From Piper betle (Eukaryota > Streptophyta > Magnoliopsida > Piperales > Piperaceae): a stretch of 64,000 bases of DNA. The DNA is taken from assembly GCA_033002965.1 (NCBI GenBank), contig JAURVB010014425.1, positions 1 to 64,000 on the forward strand. Reading direction: 5' to 3'. The position numbers were made by a program, and so were the translations under genes. Shown here in pieces: positions 1-12,199 of this stretch; position 1 is the first letter of the stretch, and each line of letters opens with the position of its first letter. The notes beneath the pieces were generated by a model. The model saw nothing but the letters and a program-made list of their open reading frames with translations. It was not told the DNA's origin and ran no database searches.

Positions 1-1967
1 GTTTTACACATAGTCTCCCCTAAGTGCAATAGGGACCACCCTATCAACAACAAGTAGTATATATATAACAATAAAAATAGAAAACATAGCAAAAACATAA
101 CATTTCCTCTCTACATTTCAATTAACATTACTTCCGATATTTTGAGCTGAGTCTAGACTCCATTGTTCAACCTGTTTATTTCTATTCACAATTTTTCATC
201 ACATGCCAAATATTTTATCAATTCACAGAAATAACATTCAATTAGCATCATTTATAGCAATTCATCATTCAACATTATTAATTTCATTCAACAAGTACAT
301 GTGTGCATCGTACATTGTTGCTCTTCTGCAGTAACGACATTGCTTAGTCCTCACCTATATAGATAATAGAAAAATGTTAGTATTGAGCATTACTGGTTCA
401 GAAATAACTAATAATAAACTGGCACACGAGAGCTAACTCACCTGTTAAATAAAAATATTCTTATTCTTCCTTATAGAATCTCTCATAAGGGCACTAATTC
501 GGAGTTATCAACCTCAACTTGACAATGTCCCCTTCTATCTCATCTCATTCTTTGGCAACTTTAAAACTATCCTTTGTACGGGAAAATCAATCTCTGTTCG
601 CACTCTACATTCTCTGTATTGCTCTTGGCCATAAGTATAGAGGTTGAGTACTATCAGACATGTGCTTTTAGTAACCTTTAAAACCACAAGTCTAGATATG
701 CACGACATTACAGTACCTGAAAACCTCCACACTTCTCTAGGTTTGAGGAACTCATAGGTGGAGTTATCAGGATCTATTGGGAATGGAATGAATGCTCACC
801 AAATCCAGGGCTAACTTTGACTAACACACGCCCACTCATGTAGCGCGGTTGTTGATTTTTCCTTGTCTCACATCTCAATGAAAACTCAAGAAAATTACAT
901 GTACGTAGACCTGGGTAGGGATTGTAATATAATATGCCTGAAGGCATCATGATCTGGATCTTAGTTTTTGAAAACAAACTCGAGAGATCTCATCCTCGAG
1001 GTTATTAATCTGAAAATTTCATGCGACTAAATAACCTGTGTGGAGTGGGATATAACAAATCTACTACTCAACACCTCGCATACCTGTTAAAATAAATCAC
1101 GATAGAGTATAGAAGTCAAACCAAAAGCAATTCCTTAATAGACACTGGTAGAAGCTCCAACCGCGGCGAGCTCCTACTCTATACCTTACATCAAAACTAA
1201 AAGCTAATGCCTGTTATGATGCATTCACACATCCTATAACACACACATCAAGGCACACACTTATCAAATCACACGTTAATCCCTATCAGATTTCTATGCT
1301 ACATTGCATTATATTAATAATACTTAATTTATTTAATTAGTTCCTTAACATTCATTTTAATACAATTCAATCGCATAATTCATATTTATTTACAATAAAA
1401 ATATTCAATACATTAATCAATCAATCTTAGCATGTTGCGCTAATAATTATCACCTTTAAGTAATTAAGTTGAAGTTAATTATACCTCGTTTTATCGACAA
1501 TTGGCAACAGTTAGGGTTTGTTACGCGATTTGAGACTCAAACTTGGCACCTGACGACGTCAGAAGTTCGATTGGGATTCAATTGGCTGAATTTGGCCGAA
1601 GATCGGGTGAATTTCAGCGAATCCAATTTTTGGCAACTTTTTCGGTGAGGCAAGCGAGGCCTATGGGTTGGCGCTGGCTCGGCGAGCTCCGCCCAATGGT
1701 AGTTGTGGTGAGAGCGGCAACAGCAGCAATGATCTCTTGGGGTTGCGTCGAGTTGGCTGAGGGTTGGTCAACTTGTTTGATTGGCCCTTGGCTCTGCCCC
1801 GGCGGCTGCCCTTGGTGTGGGAGAAAGGTCGGGAGTTGAAAGGGAGGGCGTCAGTCGCAGAGTCGCGCGGATGGTAGGGAATCAACGTCAGGGATGCACG
1901 ACATTAAGGTGTTGTGGAGGTTGGATGGCAGCCAGCAAGTGGGGGAAAAACTCGGCAATAGCCCGGC
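1..1967 (+). mobile_element. Long-LTR retrotransposon fragment (copy A), cut by the window edge
   Basis: Collinear, diverged copy of the ~3 kb LTR at 43233-46201, in the same orientation. Shared blocks include the segment near 760-1010 (like 44240-44500), the block with a CGGCGAGCTCCTACTC core near 1165 (like 44665-44685), and the stretch leading into the GC-rich part near 1470-1640 (like 45010-45180). The window starts roughly 245 bases into the LTR. Similarity fades after about 1640, and 1640-1967 is GC-rich but poorly alignable. It holds no credible gene; the open frames around 1543-1972 are by-products of high GC. No LTR terminus is visible on the right, where copy B abuts. Confidence 0.65.
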
Positions 1968-4961
1968 TGTAAAACCCACGATTCGAGTCAGGGTTTTATA
2001 TTCAGAACCGGTCGGTTCGACCGTTATTTTTGAGTCGAGTCAGTTTCAGAACACGTGTACTGAGCCGACGCCGGTCTCGTGTATGAGCCATGAGGGTCAT
2101 GTGTACCCAAGTATATGATGATAACGTCATGAATGCAGCAGAACAGAATGAGTTATCAGAATATATGAGAGTATGCAGTTCATTTTTTTTATTATGATAT
2201 ATAATGGATCGTAGAATTAGTTTTAGGCCGTTTACCGCGTTAGGACGCGTTACGGGCATTTTGAGTGGGTTGATAGTTCTAGAGCATATCATTATGATTT
2301 TTTTGGTGTTTATTTGATTTTACGGGATTTTTCCCGATTTTTCTGGATTTTTTTAGGATTTTCTACGACTTAGTTATTATTCTTGACTCGAGCCGGACAC
2401 GAGTCAAGTATTATTTACGATATTGCCACCCAGTTGTTTTCTCACCCCGACCCATTCTTCCTCACCCAAACCCTCCCCCGACGCCGCCCCCGTGCAACGT
2501 CGCCGCCGCCACTGTCGACGCCGCCCGGCCGCCGATCGTCGCCGCCCAGCTCCGCCACGGCGTTGCCGTGCCGCCCCGACCAGGCCCGGCCACCATCGGG
2601 CCGCCGCGACGCGAGGAAGCCACGCCGCGACGCCGCGCCCGCGTTGCGCTTCCGTCGCCGATTCCGCCGCCGGCGACCAACGCCGCCACGATCGGTCGGT
2701 CGCCTCAGCACCCTCAGCCCTCCATCGACCTTCCCCGACCGGCACGGAGGCCATTGCCACCCTGGCCGGCCGGATCTAGCCACCCATCGCCGCCGGCCCT
2801 GTTTATGCATTTTCCGGCGAGCCGCCACCTCCGTTGGCCGCGTCGACCTCATAGATGAATCGGGCTCGCCGAGCCGGTTCCGAGGGTACCCAACACGACC
2901 ACTTTCCGGCCAGTAGACGCCGCCGGCGATTGTCGCCGGAAAACCACCGGAAGTGCCGGAAAACCGCCAGCAGCTGCCGGAAAACCGTCGGAAAATCGGA
3001 ATTTCTGGAATTCACTGGAATTCACCGGATCTTCCGCGGGGCTCACCCAGTCGAGCCCGATCGAGCTTCGGATGCCGATGAGCGCCGAATTTGAGCTCCG
3101 AGACACGCGACGGAACCCTAGCCGTCGCCGATTGCCGACTACGTGAGGTATAATTACCTCCGATTGAGTTATTTAAAATTGATGATGATTGTTAGTATAG
3201 CATGTTAAAATTGAGTAGTTATTATGATGAATGTTAAGATTAGGAATGAAGTAAACATGTGCATGATGTGATTAACAGAGAATGAAGGTTAAATGAGCTA
3301 ATGAAGTAAAGTAAATTTGAGTATGATAATCAAGTACAACGTAACTTAGGAAATATAATAAAATAGGTGTTAATAGGATAAGTTGGAATTATTTTTACAT
3401 TTATAATTGTTGATTGTTATGGTTGATGTTTGTATTGTGGTGTGATGGTCATGTCGGATTTGATGCATCATTTAGTTAGCGGGCGTTAGTATTTAGTTTT
3501 GATGTGTAGGTACGGAGTAGGAGCTCGCCGCCTAGGCGCGATGACACGCTTGGAGCTTCTACCAGGTCCGTTAGGACTTCTCTCTGATTTTTATGATCTT
3601 GTCTATTGTATGTTTGATTTATTGTCTGCAGGACGGGTTAAGTGGCGTTTTATCGGATCCCACTTAACTCGGGCCATTTAACCGAACATTTTCCGGATTA
3701 ATAACCCCTCGAGGATGAGATCCCTCGAGGTTGATTTCGAAAACAAGATCCACCACAAGTTGCCTTCGGGCCTATTATATGAATCCCTACCCAGCCCTAT
3801 ATATATGTAGTTTTCGCGTTTTCAGTGAGACGAGAGATGGAGAAATCGACTGCACGTACCATGCAGAGGATGCCGTGACAGTCAAAGCGGGCTCTGGATT
3901 AGTGCCAGCGGACTGTTCCATTCCCGAGGGATCCTGACAACTCCGCGTTTGAGTTCCTCACACCCGGAGAACGTGGAGGTTTACGGGTACTGTTTAGTAC
4001 AGCGCATGTCCGGACTTGTGGTTCAAAGGGTACTAAAGGCGACTGCCTGAGAGTACTCGGCCTTCGTGCTCAAGGCCAGGAGAAATATGGAGGTAAGGAG
4101 AGGGCTTAGGATAAAGTTTCACGAGAAGTACTGAAAAAGAAGTGCTGAGAGTAGCACAGTACCAGCAGCAGAGCAGTAAGTTCGGGATGCTACCGGGTCT
4201 GCAGCCCAGTGGCTCCTCAGTAGTGCCCTTCAGAGTGTTCACGTGGAGTATATGATGATTTCTTTCATATGAGAGTTTGCTCTCATAGCCAGTTTGCTAT
4301 AGTTATTTTCTTTTCGGACCAGTAACGCTTGTTACTGACGTTTTTCTTATATATATGTAGGTGATAAGCACGAGATGGATGGGCCGGCCAGGACGGAGGA
4401 GCAATAAGGTCTTCTGCACACACACATTGGGTGATTGAATGTTTAATGTTTTGTTATGATGTTATTTTATACACATGCTATGATTAAATGTTTGAGCATG
4501 ATGATATGATGTGAATGGAATGCTAAGACACGATAACAGAATGCAAAATATGATCAGAGTTGCGCAGCGGAAGCGTAGTGGGTTGAGACCCAAGTTTCAG
4601 AATGAATACGTTATAAATGAGATTCTGTGTGATTGTTAATGCATGCCGATATATTTGTATATACATTATTTTGACAGGGTGGGCCCATAATTACACTTTT
4701 AGGGGAGACTCTGTCAGTTTTACTTCAGAATTTTCATCGATTTTGCTCGTAATTGTGATGGTGTGAAAATTGGTTGCATGTCATCCATGTAGTATCCTGT
4801 TAGGGTTTTATGCATTCATCCATACATATGCGAGTTGGTATCTTCATCTTAAGACGCCGAGATTGGATCCGCATGAGTTAGGTTCGGGTTAGCCGACCTA
4901 ACCGGGGCCTGTAACATGCCGGTTCGGTTCACGAGCGTGAACCGGATTTGAGGGTGTTACA
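1968..4961 (-). mobile_element. Complete ~3.0 kb LTR, probably solo (copy B)
   Basis: Read on the minus strand it starts TGTAACACCC at 4961 and ends GGGTTTTACA at 1968, so it has the TG...CA ends of an LTR. It is the inverted counterpart of the LTR at 43233-46201 along its whole length. It includes a GC-rich block (about 2460-3130), a TATATATA stretch near 3800, and the terminal block with CGGCGTCTTAAGATGAAG (minus strand) near 4840-4860. No gag or pol sequence adjoins it. The five bases on either side (CCGGC and CTCGA) differ, so no target duplication is seen. The length and start resemble long-LTR Ty3/Gypsy chromoviruses (Tekay/Del), but that assignment is tentative because no coding region is attached. 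Open frames in the GC-rich part are not gene-like. Confidence 0.75.
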
Positions 4962-6073
4962 CTCGAGGATGGAATCCCTTGAATTATTTTCGAACTTAAA
5001 TCTACTTCAAGTTACCTTCGAGCCTACGTATATGATTCCCTTCCTAGCCTTATATATATTTTTTATCGAGTTTTCAAGGAGTTGATAGTGGGTAAATTTG
5101 ACTTTACATATACTATGAGTGGCACATACATAAGTTGCAATGGGCTCTGGATTAGTGAGAGAGTTGTTCTATTTTTGAAGGATCTAGATATCTCTATGTC
5201 TTGAGCTTCCTCACACCCACAGAGATGTGGAGTAGACGAATATTATTGTATACATCACATGTGTAAGCTTGTAGTATCAAAAGGTACTTAAGGCAGCTAC
5301 CTGAAAGTACTTGGCTATTTTGCTCTTAGCTAAAAGTTATATAGAGGTTTGGAAAAGGTTTAGAATATGTGCTATTTTTCGAGAGTGAGACCAGTTCTTG
5401 TTGAAAGTGACACAATACCAGTTCATTTTGGGATGCTATCAAGTCTATAACTTGATGACTCCTCAATAGATGCCCTTGAGTGTTCCCATGGAGAGTATAT
5501 GTAAATTTTCTTTCTTTGAGGAAATTAATTTCCACTTATTAGTTTTTATTAGTTATTTTTCGGACGAGTGACATTCGTCACTGATATTTTTCTTATTATA
5601 TATGTAGATTTTGTATTCTGGTGCATTGGGTCGGCTTTAATGAAAGAACAATAGATATTACACACACTTAAGCTCATCACGCGGTTGTTTTCTTTTATAT
5701 TTTTATTTATATTTGATGTATTTTCATGTATATTTAATAATGTCTTTGATTCTCGAGAAGCTAAGAGGGGTATTTCGATCAGCTTTCTTGTTTGAGTCTC
5801 ATAAATTAATTAATATAAACGTCACTCGACTCAATCGTAACCGTTATGATTCGATTCTTAGGTGAAATGAAATCAAACTATTATAAACCATCTTTAAAGT
5901 CACGAAATATAGTTGAACTCGATACAATTCTCCTAAAATTGGCTCGACTAGGACAGAATCGGCTTGACTCGGCTGAATTTGAGTCCAAACAAACTCTAAT
6001 TTTTAACTTGGATGGCTAAGGAACCGAATTGACTCGTCCGAGTCAACCCGGTTCACGCAAGAGTTTCACAACA
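4962..6073 (-). mobile_element. Degenerate LTR fragment of the same family (copy D)
   Basis: It begins with sequence matching 3715 onward in copy B (CTCGAGGATG and the following block with two promoter-like AT stretches). It runs in the same direction, with far more divergence and small gaps, to a probable LTR start at 6073, where the minus strand reads TGTTGTGAAACTC. The stretch 5960-6060 still carries the family's 'CCGGTTCACG' neighbourhood. Only the first third or so of the LTR is present. It looks much older than copy B. Confidence 0.5.
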
Positions 6074-6419
6074 TTGGCTACCGGTCAATCAAATTTTTTA
6101 AAAGACCTGTGCTATTTAAACGTTATCTTTTCACGTAAATGAATCACGTTATTTAATGGCAATCCCACGTGGAAAGGTGGCGGTGCAGAAAGGCTTATAC
6201 TTTCCGAGTGTAGAAAAGGAGTCCAAATCGCCTCAGACGGACCTTCTCTACGGTGGAATATATCCACCATTCTCCATCATCCACGTGTTTAGTCTCCAAG
6301 CCTCCAAAAAGAGGAGTCAAATAATTTAACAGAGTTAACTTTCGCCTCTTCTCCGTTAACTAGGACGTCCATGTCCCTGCACCCCTTCCCTCCCTTCCAT
6401 GTGAAAGCTGACCACTCCC

Positions 6420-7190
6420 TTGGCCAACCACTCCGCAAACTTCCTCTCCAACAACGATCAAAATGCCATCATCGCCTTATTGTTGGAAATTTACCCCTTC
6501 GACAGGAAACTCGCCGCCAAGGAGATGCTGCTCCTTGGCTTCGGCACCTGGCCCGGCCTCTATCAGCCCTCCACCGCCGAGTTCAAGGCCCTTCCTTGGA
6601 CGCCGCCACCTCCCTTCGACAGGAAGGTAAAACTTGAAGATCATTAACGCCGACTCTAGATGAAAAGTTTCCATCTTTAGCTGTCTCTAGCCGGCAGATG
6701 TCATGCATCGAGTATTCCACCCGCTAGCATGCACGAGCAAATTGGTGGCGCCTACAAATGCTCAAATGTGTTGACGTTAGTATCCGGTTTTCATGTCATT
6801 GGTAAAATAAGTTTTGACACCGGTGCTTGACGTGTATGAGCAGATCTCAGACGGCCGGCTTGTGATACTTCACGACTGCCCCGTCCCTCGAAAGTATCAC
6901 TCGTCGGCGGTTGTCCTAATTGCCGGCAACAAACCTGCGCGTTGTACTACAACTTTATCACCGGCGTTTATTTCCTAACCGATATTAGTATGCACTGCCT
7001 TCGGGTTCAGAAGGCAGCGCTATGACAGGCAGTGGAGTTGACGGCGCCGGCGGATGTGTTGGGTTGCCGGTGATGTTCCTATTATTAGGTACACCGGTGA
7101 CTTTGCTCTTCCCCTCCTTGGCCACAAACCAAGAGAATCTGGTGCTCACGGTGGCCTGGCGTAATCGTCAATGAATCCCCGGATGTATGT
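6420..7190 (+). pseudogene. Decayed protein-coding sequence, family not recognised
   Basis: A GC-richer island in AT-rich surroundings. The frame from 6420 starts MANHSANFLSNNDQNAII, contains the stretch LLLEIYPFDRK, and reaches a plausible splice donor (AAG|GTAAAA) at 6626. A second coding-like stretch after an acceptor near 6840 reads SDGRLVILHDCPVPRKYHSS. After a gap, a third stretch near 6940-7060 reads LYYNFITGVYFLTDISMHCL and then meets a stop codon. The pieces are in different frames and contain stops, so I treat this as the remains of one intron-containing gene. Upstream, 6282-6287 is a CACGTG G-box and 6252-6268 is a short palindrome; both could be old promoter elements. I cannot assign a function. 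Confidence 0.3.
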
Positions 7191-9363
7191 AGTGGCAGCG
7201 CCCGTCGATGGCCGAAGTGCTGCACAGTTTATAAGCTACGCAAGTTACAAGTTAACAGTGCCATAACAGAGATGACATTTTGTAGTTAAAAGTTAACCAT
7301 AACGCTAGAGATATCCGTGAGCCTTTATTTATGACCCTCCGGCCCCATGTGATGTACTGGTAATGGTGTCTATTATCCACCGAAGGGAAGGTGTGCCACC
7401 GGCAATTTGGACTCCAATTGGAAAAATTGAAGCTGAACTGCAAGATTATTATTAAGAAGAGGATGATTTTTCGTTGCTTCATCATTAAAGTCAACAAAAG
7501 ACGTGAAAAACGCATAAATGAAATAAAAGAGTATACAAAATTTATGGATGAAATGATTGCTAAGATGGAAGAGCTAATTGATGTGATGTGAAGAGATAAT
7601 AGTGCCATTGAAGCTTCAGAACTTGTTAAAGCTATTAAGTTTATATTAAGTCCATTGAAAGACTTCAAGAAGTCGCCATAGATCATACTTTAGAGTGGTT
7701 CATGGAAAATGTTGACAAAATATATATTTTTATTGCAATGGATGTTAGTGCCAGGGCAGGTTTGTTATCTCGCAAGAGACTTTAAGATAATAATTGATGG
7801 TGATATATTGTTTATATTTTTAGTAATATGAGTTTGATTAGACCAAATGACATGTAATATGGTTTCATGTAGGTGTATTTTATGTTTTAATATTGTCACT
7901 AGTTATTTTCTTTTATGTTCCTTTTGCTTGTATTATTTTTGAAGTACTTTCAACGTATAATATATTAGTAAATGATCGATGTGAATTTAGTCCTCTATTT
8001 TATTTTTATTAGCTATTATTAATGGATATACCATTAGTATTGTCGTATGGTAGTGAGCCAAAATGATTAAATGAGATACGAATGAATTTTTCTTTTCAAA
8101 ATAAAATAGGATGGAAGAACACATTTTAGTGGGCTATAAATTTTAAAGTTCAAAATTATAAAAAATTTAAAGTATATGAAGAATTTAGAGAAAGTACAAA
8201 TGTTTATACTATTTTTCGTTTATGTTCTTTCTATCCACAAACATCGCAAGTAAATATTTAAAATTTTCATTTCATTTCTTTTCATATCATCTTCAATTCC
8301 TAGGAAATCTTTTTGTTTTTTTCATCTCTCTCAATTTCATCCCAACCAAAGACCAAGTTTACTTGCCGAGACGTCAATTGAATTATCACTCGATCTTGCA
8401 ATTTCCTCATTGAGCCGAATCCCATGTGCAGCTTGCATCCAACCTAGCCCAACTCTACTCGACTGTATATGGAGAATCGGTACCAAATTAGCAAGTAATA
8501 TAATTAATTTTCTTCGGAAAAATATATTACTTAATTTTATGTTTTTTGGGGAAAATAGAAATAACGTAATGTGGGGGGCTGAATATTAAACGCGTGGGCC
8601 GACGAGCTGTGAGCGCAAGATGTGCCATTTAACATAGGTAAACGGCGGGCACGCAAAAGCGTAAGGTGGTCTTGCGCCAAGGCGCAGGGCAGAACCGTTT
8701 ATATCTCGTAAACTTATTAGTGAGGGGTTTGAGTAGCCTAATTTTGTGTGACTTGTTGAGGAGGCTTATTTTGGGAGCAAATAAAGGTGGAAAGAGGGTG
8801 AAGAGTGATCTTCGATGCAAAGAGGAAGATTAATGATTGGTTTCTACTCCGGATTGCTAATCTATTGTTCCGTCACAATCGAGTTATCGTCTTCAAGGTT
8901 TCTTCAATCAATTTCCTTAATCTTCCTATTTGGTTGATTATTGAATTTCATATTTGGGAGTTTATTCTCTCGCGGTGATTATAATTGTAATTATAATTGT
9001 AATTGTAATTGAATTATAATTACAATAAATTAAGGCAGTCCGCCACCATAATTTTTCCTCTAATTTAAGGTTTTCACTTAAAATATAGTGTTTGATTGTT
9101 TGTGTATGATTAATTGTGGTTTATGGTTGTTTCTTGTTGGTTGTCCCCATGGATCCCAACAACATTATACTACTGAGAATCTTAATTATTAACTCCATGC
9201 TCCCCAAATGAAGGAATGGGCACAACATGTACAAAGCAAACAATCCCAACGAATAATTATAAATTATAAATTATATAATAACTAGGTACTAATTAATCGA
9301 GTAATAACCATGCCGGCCTCTTGGAGACAAGAAACTAGAGATCTTATCACAAACACACTCCCA
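7191..9363. other. AT-rich spacer, no gene seen
   Basis: No conserved domain in any frame. A lysine-rich open frame at 7391-7591 is short and has no recognisable motif. At about 8968-9030 there is a simple repeat of ATAATTGTAATT-type units. The rest is ordinary AT-rich intergenic DNA. Confidence 0.5.
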
Positions 9364-9373
9364 TCCGAATAAA

Positions 9374-9510
9374 AAAAATTTTTAGCTCCGCCCGGGAGCG
9401 ACGCCGGTGGAGACGCCGTGCGTCTCCACCGTCGATTCCCGGGATGATCGACGGTGGAGACGCACGGCGTCTCCACCGGCGTCGCTCCCGATCGGAGCTA
9501 AATATGGTTC
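9374..9510. repeat. GC-rich near-perfect hairpin with nested palindromes
   Basis: Arms 9381-9436 and 9447-9502 (56 nt each) are inverted copies with only two adjacent mismatches (9391-9392 against 9491-9492), separated by a 10-nt loop. Each arm holds its own palindrome: GGTGGAGACG at 9406-9415 with CGTCTCCACC at 9421-9430, and the same pair at 9453-9462 and 9468-9477. A 10-base direct repeat, TCCGAATAAA, lies at 9364-9373 and 9511-9520, which could be a target-site duplication. The simplest reading is a very small foldback or MITE-type insertion. It could also give a strong RNA hairpin if transcribed. No coding function is implied. Confidence 0.8.
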
Positions 9511-9520
9511 TCCGAATAAA

Positions 9521-10977
9521 CAAGGGCCATCCTTCAATTTCCAAACCCCTAACAAAATTTGACAGAGAATCGTAGAGAGCACGCCATGGAAGCTGCAGCT
9601 GGTATGCATTGAACTAGCTCCTCATGATCGCCATCTTCATGTTATAAAATGGCAGAGCCCCCCATCTCCCGAGAACCTTCAAAATTATAGTCTCCATCGA
9701 CTATCTCTGAAGGCGTTACAACTTCTTCAATCATGTTTGAAGAGTTTTAGGAAAGGGTTTGCATATATATATAATGTCTTGGCTGGCACACAAGAAGATC
9801 ATGGTAGCTGTGGTAGATAAACTACTGCTCTTGGAGGTTACTTGGACTCACCTAACGTGGAATATCACATGCGCCAGTTAAGGCATGAGCTTTCCTCCTG
9901 ATTGCTCTCTGCCTTTCATGTTTCACTGCCGCCTTCTAGTAGCAAACCTTCCCCAAGTAAAACAACTCGCTCACCACATGTCTGTACTGGGTCCTCCTCG
10001 ATTACTCAATAAAATCTCACATTTGTGATCTTGATCACCGTAAAAATTAACTCATCTAGAAAAGCGAGATGACAAATTTAATACCCAATGTTTTGGTGCT
10101 GAGAAAATAAAGCCGCTGCTTTCAATAACCACCGTCTATATATAATCCCAATGCTCGTACTACCCTTCTTCTATTCCCTCAAGGCGCCGCTTCCCCTCCC
10201 TATAGTCGGATTTTAATCCCTACCTATGTCTATGCCAGGCGTTTATTTGGCATTAAGATATTTGTGGTCCTATATCGGGCATGGACTTTCTTTCTCTTAT
10301 TCCATCCACTCAAAAAGATTGCTTTACTCATCTAGTCACTTATTTTCTCTTCCTCCTACAGGTGTGCTTGTCGATTATTATTTATTTACTATCGTGCATA
10401 TTAAGAATTGCAAGTACATTAAAACCAACTTTTAGCCAAAATCTTTTTCCCCGCGAAGGGGAGAACATCACCTCACCTACCATCGAGAATGCGCCACGAT
10501 TTTCTACCCATCTCAATACCTGACCTATATGTGATGTTTTTTAAAAAAGAAAAAGGGTTGAAAGATGATAGAAAAGATGAAGTTGCCCGCCCAATCTGCA
10601 CATTGCAATGTCGTGTACTTTTCAAATTCATTTGATGCCAACTTGTTTGGTTTGTCCTACGAATTTGATGATAAAGATCACCACCCACTTCTTAATTGAT
10701 AGATATTTAAACAAATTTAAACAATCTGATTGGGTTGTGTAGTTGAGAAGTATCCATTATATATATTGAAACGAAGAAGCTCTTATATATGCCTATTATT
10801 ATTTGGCCCCCATAATCCATATTCCATTGTTTACAATAGTTGTGTCCATGTAGTTGGGCATTAAAAATTAACATGATTATTATTACCATAATAAAGATGC
10901 ATTAATTGTCAGCAACTTAATTGGTTGGAAGATAAACTAGGCTCACTAAAATTTACTTGGTCTTAGAGTGAACATAA
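9521..10977. other. Spacer, no gene seen
   Basis: Mixed-composition DNA without a recognisable coding domain on either strand. Open frames at 10226-10523 and on the minus strand at 10473-10889 are AT-rich, short and motif-free. The last five bases (CATAA, 10973-10977) are the left target duplication of the copia element. Confidence 0.45.
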
Positions 10978-11424
10978 TGTTGGAAATTGAACATAAATAT
11001 ATACATGAATCAGGAATTGTATCATATGTTATTATATAAGGTTGGCTAAATTAAATTGATCTACTAAAGTTAAAGGTTATGAGCCATAAATTAAGGTGTG
11101 GAATTTAATGAGAAAAGTGTGGAATTTAATGTGTAGATACCTTTTCATAAATTCTCTTTCGTTATGGGTGGAATTGAATTTATGGAACTAAGGCTATAAA
11201 TATGGAGGTTATGGTCCCTGAATTCATATCTGGTTTTCGTTCTGGTATCCCATTGTCCAGAACTTTGGTTTAGAAAACTAGTCTTGAATTTGGAAGATCC
11301 AAAACCTAAGTGATCAAGACTCTGATTTCTTTATGGCTTCAGGTACGCTTCCGCTATTTCATTTATTTATTTTATTTCTCTCGATAATTTGATATGAAAT
11401 CTAAATTCTAAATAAAGTCTATCA
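10978..11424 (+). repeat. 5' LTR of copia element
   Basis: Starts TGTTGGAAATTG and ends AGTCTATCA. A TATA-like box (GGCTATAAATATGG) lies near 11190 and would be the U3 promoter. A short internal direct repeat, GTGTGGAATTTAATG, occurs twice around 11096-11132. Identical to the 3' LTR except for one base. Confidence 0.95.
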
Positions 11425-11426
11425 AG

Positions 11427-11438
11427 CGGCATCAGAGC
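11427..11438 (+). other. Primer binding site, initiator tRNA-Met type
   Basis: CGGCATCAGAGC, two bases after the 5' LTR. It matches the copia consensus TGGTATCAGAGC, complementary to the 3' end of initiator methionine tRNA, except for two T-to-C changes. Confidence 0.8.
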
Positions 11439-11734
11439 CAACTTCATATCAAATTATTGAGCCTTAGGTTTTATTTTATAAATTTTTGTGGGATTTAATC
11501 CCAAAATTAAGGTCCTCTTTTGGTAACATAACATGAGGAAAATAAAGTTACAAAAGGTTATAATTTTGGAAACTCCCACATAAAGATATTATATATATAT
11601 TTTTTATAACCTTTTGGTTAAAACATAATTAATATTTTAAAATTTATTAAGGACTACAATATGCTGCCAAAGTAGCCTCTTTTGTGGAAATTAATTTATT
11701 TTTTAAATATTAAGATAATTATGAGTATTTAATT

Positions 11735-12150
11735 CATGTGGATATTAATCGGCCAAAAGGAAGGTTAATGTTTGACAGAATTCTATATTCATATGTGGTA
11801 ATAGGTATGGGACAATTATCAAGTGTCCATGTGGATGATAAATCGGCCAAAAGGAAGGTTTATTATTTGACAGGATTTATTGTTCATATTTTACTACACT
11901 AAAGACTCATTATTGTAATAAATATGGGATAATTATCAGGTTTCCATGTGGATAATAAATCGGCCAAAAGGAAGGTTTTTTATCTGACAGGATTTATTAT
12001 CCATATTTGATTATGACATTAAAATAATAAATATGAGATAATTTTTAGGTTTCCATGTGAATGATAAATCGGCCAAAAGGAAGGTTTATTATTTGACAGG
12101 ATTTATTATCTATATTTGATTATTGCACTAAGAGTACCATTTACAAATTG
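11735..12150 (+). repeat. Four imperfect tandem repeats in the copia leader
   Basis: Units start at CATGTGGAT-type sequence at 11735, 11828, 11945 and 12054, so spacing is 93, 117 and 109 bp. The most conserved core is AATCGGCCAAAAGGAAGGTT followed by a TTTGACAGGATTTATT-type block. The array lies between the primer binding site and gag, where packaging, dimerisation or promoter signals of LTR elements usually lie. Its role here is unknown. Confidence 0.85.
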
Positions 12151-12199
12151 ATATTTCTGTCCAAAGACTAAATATTGATGTTGTGCTAGGTATCTATTA

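Noticed and set aside
2383..3106. Several overlapping open frames on both strands in GC-rich DNA
   Set aside because: They lie in the GC-rich part of LTR copy B; high GC lowers stop frequency, and the frames are not preserved in the related copy at 45014-45738.
7252..7686. 144-codon minus-strand frame
   Set aside because: AT-rich, no recognisable motif, no splice or promoter support, and overlapped by a similar open frame on the other strand.
11735..12150. Regular repeats suggesting a CRISPR-like array
   Set aside because: Units are about 100 bp, imperfect and inside a retrotransposon leader in a plant genome, with no cas genes.
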